Source: a virus. From it: 28,966 nucleotides of DNA. The stretch spans positions 1 through 28,966 of IMG/VR virus record IMGVR_UViG_3300025120_000366; one strand, 5' to 3'. The notes under the pieces were generated by a model. The model was not told the DNA's origin. It ran no database searches and saw only the letters and a program-made list of their open reading frames with translations. Every line of letters begins with the position of its first letter. Within the stretch, counting starts at the first letter, position 1. Shown piece after piece: positions 27,335 through 28,966 of this stretch. The position numbers were made by a program, and so were the translations under genes.

Positions 27335-28966
27335 ATGGCATACACAATTAACAAAACAGATGGAACAATACTAGCAACCGTTAACGACGGTGTTTTAGAT
27401 ACAACAAGTTCATTATCACTGATTGGAAGAAACTATCAATCATATGGTGAAGCATTCAACGAAAACTTAGTCAAACTACTTGAGAACTCGTCCTCCGCTA
27501 GTGAACCAACAGCACCAATCGAAGGTGAACTTTGGTGGGATAAGACAAATGACAGACTAAAAGTTTACACCGGAGCGGCATGGGTAAACGTGGGAGTTGA
27601 AAGTTCTGCATCAGAGCCAAGCACAGGATTATCTACTGGCATGTTATGGAACGACACCACTAATGATCAACTATACATGTACGACGGCACAGCATTTGAT
27701 TTGATAGGGCCAATATATTCCACAGCAGATGGCATAGCAGGATTCCAACAAGACACAATCACAGACAATTTATCTGCGACTCAAAAAGTTGTAGGCATTT
27801 ATAACAAAGGCACTAGATGGGCAATAGGCTCTACTTCTGCATTTACGGCAGGAACAGCACCAAGCGGGTTTAGTTCTACATCAGTTGGACTTGGACTTAC
27901 TCTTGCAACTGGACACAAAATACATGGCACGGCAACAAATGCTGATACACTGGATAACATAGACAGTGCATCTTTTTTAAGATCAGATACAAATGATACT
28001 ACATCAGGAACATTAGGCGTACTTACCGACACAGGCTTTACGGTTGGTGTTGATTCTGATTTTAACATTTCCGTTTCGGGTTCTGATGTAACAATTAAGA
28101 ATCAAACATCAGATGGTGACATTAAATTTAACATCAACGATGGCGGATCAGACACCACTGCACTTACAATAGACGGAGCAACAGCAGACGTCATTGTAAA
28201 TGGAAATTTACAAGTTAAAGGAACAACCACATCAGTAGAAACAACAAACATGACGATAGAAGATCCATTGTTAGAATTAAACAGATCATCTTCGGGTGCA
28301 GATACTGATTCGGGAATATACATTCAACGTGGATCAGCAGGAAACAGTGCAGTTCTGTATTGGAACGAAGGTGAAGACAAATTTAAAGCAGTTTTATCAA
28401 CCTCGGCGGCGACAGTTACTTCTGTTACAGATTCAAGCAAAGCAACAATAGTAGCCAATTACGAAGGAGATTCACTTACAATAGGAAGTATATCCATAGT
28501 AGAAAATGAGATTAGAGCAAACAACTCAAATGATACATTACAACTAGGTGCCGCAGGCACAGGAACTGTAATTATAAATGATGCAATCACATTTGAAGAC
28601 AATGAAGTTCATCCATCAAGGTCAAATGACAATCTTGTATTAAGAGGTAATGGTACTGGTATTGTTAACATATCAACAATCGAAGCAACTGCTTTAGGAT
28701 TTGCTGATTCGGGTATCACAGTAACAGGTATATCAACAGACGGAGCACTAGGCGGAGACGCCCCAGGTGTGTACACAAACGCATCTAACTCATTACTGAT
28801 TACAGAAGAAGCAGTAAAAAGATATGTGGACGGAAACGCAGACATTTACCTACAAATTGACATCACAGGACTTGCAAAGACAGGCACAGGAGCAGGCACA
28901 GTACAAGGCTTGTTAACAACATTGGCTCCAGTGGCGAATTTTGCGGGACTAACAAAAGCATACGTG
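27335..28966 (+). CDS. Tail fibre-like protein, 5' part, open at the right edge
   Basis: 544 codons without a stop, truncated by the window end. The N-terminus (MAYTINKTDGTILATVNDGV, then SLSLIGRNYQSYGEAFNENL and VKLLENS) is the type found on fibre-like proteins of marine T4-like phages. Two GELWWD-type units follow: ELWWDKTNDRLKVYTGAAW (about residues 65-83) and MLWNDTTNDQLYMYDGTAF (about 101-119). Later come a DADTLDN/LRSDTNDT-like stretch, NGNLQVKGTTTSVETTNMTI followed by EDPLLELNR, and repeated LQLGAAGTGTV / LVLRGNGTGIV beta units. Such proteins attach to the baseplate by the N-terminus and bind host surface with the missing C-terminus. Receptor specificity cannot be judged here. The start is fixed by the upstream stop and the late promoter. 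Confidence 0.72.
   Translation, partial: MAYTINKTDGTILATVNDGVLDTTSSLSLIGRNYQSYGEAFNENLVKLLENSSSASEPTAPIEGELWWDKTNDRLKVYTGAAWVNVGVESSASEPSTGLSTGMLWNDTTNDQLYMYDGTAFDLIGPIYSTADGIAGFQQDTITDNLSATQKVVGIYNKGTRWAIGSTSAFTAGTAPSGFSSTSVGLGLTLATGHKIHGTATNADTLDNIDSASFLRSDTNDTTSGTLGVLTDTGFTVGVDSDFNISVSGSDVTIKNQTSDGDIKFNINDGGSDTTALTIDGATADVIVNGNLQVKGTTTSVETTNMTIEDPLLELNRSSSGADTDSGIYIQRGSAGNSAVLYWNEGEDKFKAVLSTSAATVTSVTDSSKATIVANYEGDSLTIGSISIVENEIRANNSNDTLQLGAAGTGTVIINDAITFEDNEVHPSRSNDNLVLRGNGTGIVNISTIEATALGFADSGITVTGISTDGALGGDAPGVYTNASNSLLITEEAVKRYVDGNADIYLQIDITGLAKTGTGAGTVQGLLTTLAPVANFAGLTKAYV

Noticed and set aside
2653-28845. Many minus-strand open frames opposite the structural genes (for example 2835-3392, 23861-24283, 26165-26563)
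   Set aside because: All lie antisense inside strong plus-strand genes, have low-complexity Val/Ser/Cys compositions typical of shadow frames, and lack promoters or SD sequences.
1-28966. tRNA genes, CRISPR arrays, insertion sequences, attachment sites
   Set aside because: No cloverleaf, direct-repeat array, transposase or integrase was seen; coding sequence fills the window.

Overview
The window is a baseplate, tail-hub and fibre block of a T4-like (myovirus) marine bacteriophage. The evidence is a run of recognisable T4 baseplate homologues in a compact order, a T4-type late sigma factor, and NATAAATA late-promoter boxes in front of five genes. The style (long virion proteins rich in Thr, Ser, Asn and Gly, many short adhesin-like modules, no SD before promoter-proximal genes) recalls cyanophages and pelagic alphaproteobacterial (SAR11-type) T4-like phages. 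The host cannot be fixed from this window: there is no tRNA, auxiliary metabolic gene or integration gene in it.

Layout. On the minus strand at the left (56-877) lies a gp55-like late sigma factor. A 107-base divergent spacer holds a late promoter on each strand. All later genes run on the plus strand: gp48 tail tube cap (985-1938), gp53 wedge (1938-2237), a 1254-residue hub-type protein in the slot between 53 and 5 (2239-6003), gp5 spike without a visible lysozyme domain (6003-7892), a PAAR tip protein (7900-8175), gp25 (8177-8659), an enlarged gp6 (8703-12233), a giant 4802-residue protein in the gp7 position (12237-26645), a 213-residue structural protein (26670-27311), and the first 544 codons of a tail-fibre-like gene running off the right edge (27335-28966). 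Coding density is very high; many junctions are TAATG overlaps or gaps of 1-7 bases. There is no gene-free stretch above 107 bases between genes.

How they work together. Going by known T4 structure, gp48 caps the tube at the baseplate, a hub protein carries the gp5 needle with the PAAR protein at its tip, and gp53, gp25, gp6 and a gp7-type protein form the wedges. The distal genes give peripheral wedge parts and fibres for host contact. The minus-strand gp55 would let host RNA polymerase read the NATAAATA boxes that drive all of these, including its own.

The most striking object is the giant protein. It joins a baseplate-type core to a cupredoxin-like domain with a complete set of potential copper ligands, a seven-repeat FG-GAP (integrin-type) propeller, a GSGYT-type repeat, and about 1000 C-terminal residues of repeated beta-sandwich-like modules. 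Sampled lines also show a sharp fall in GC (about 50-58% to 25-35%) at the PAAR/gp25 junction.
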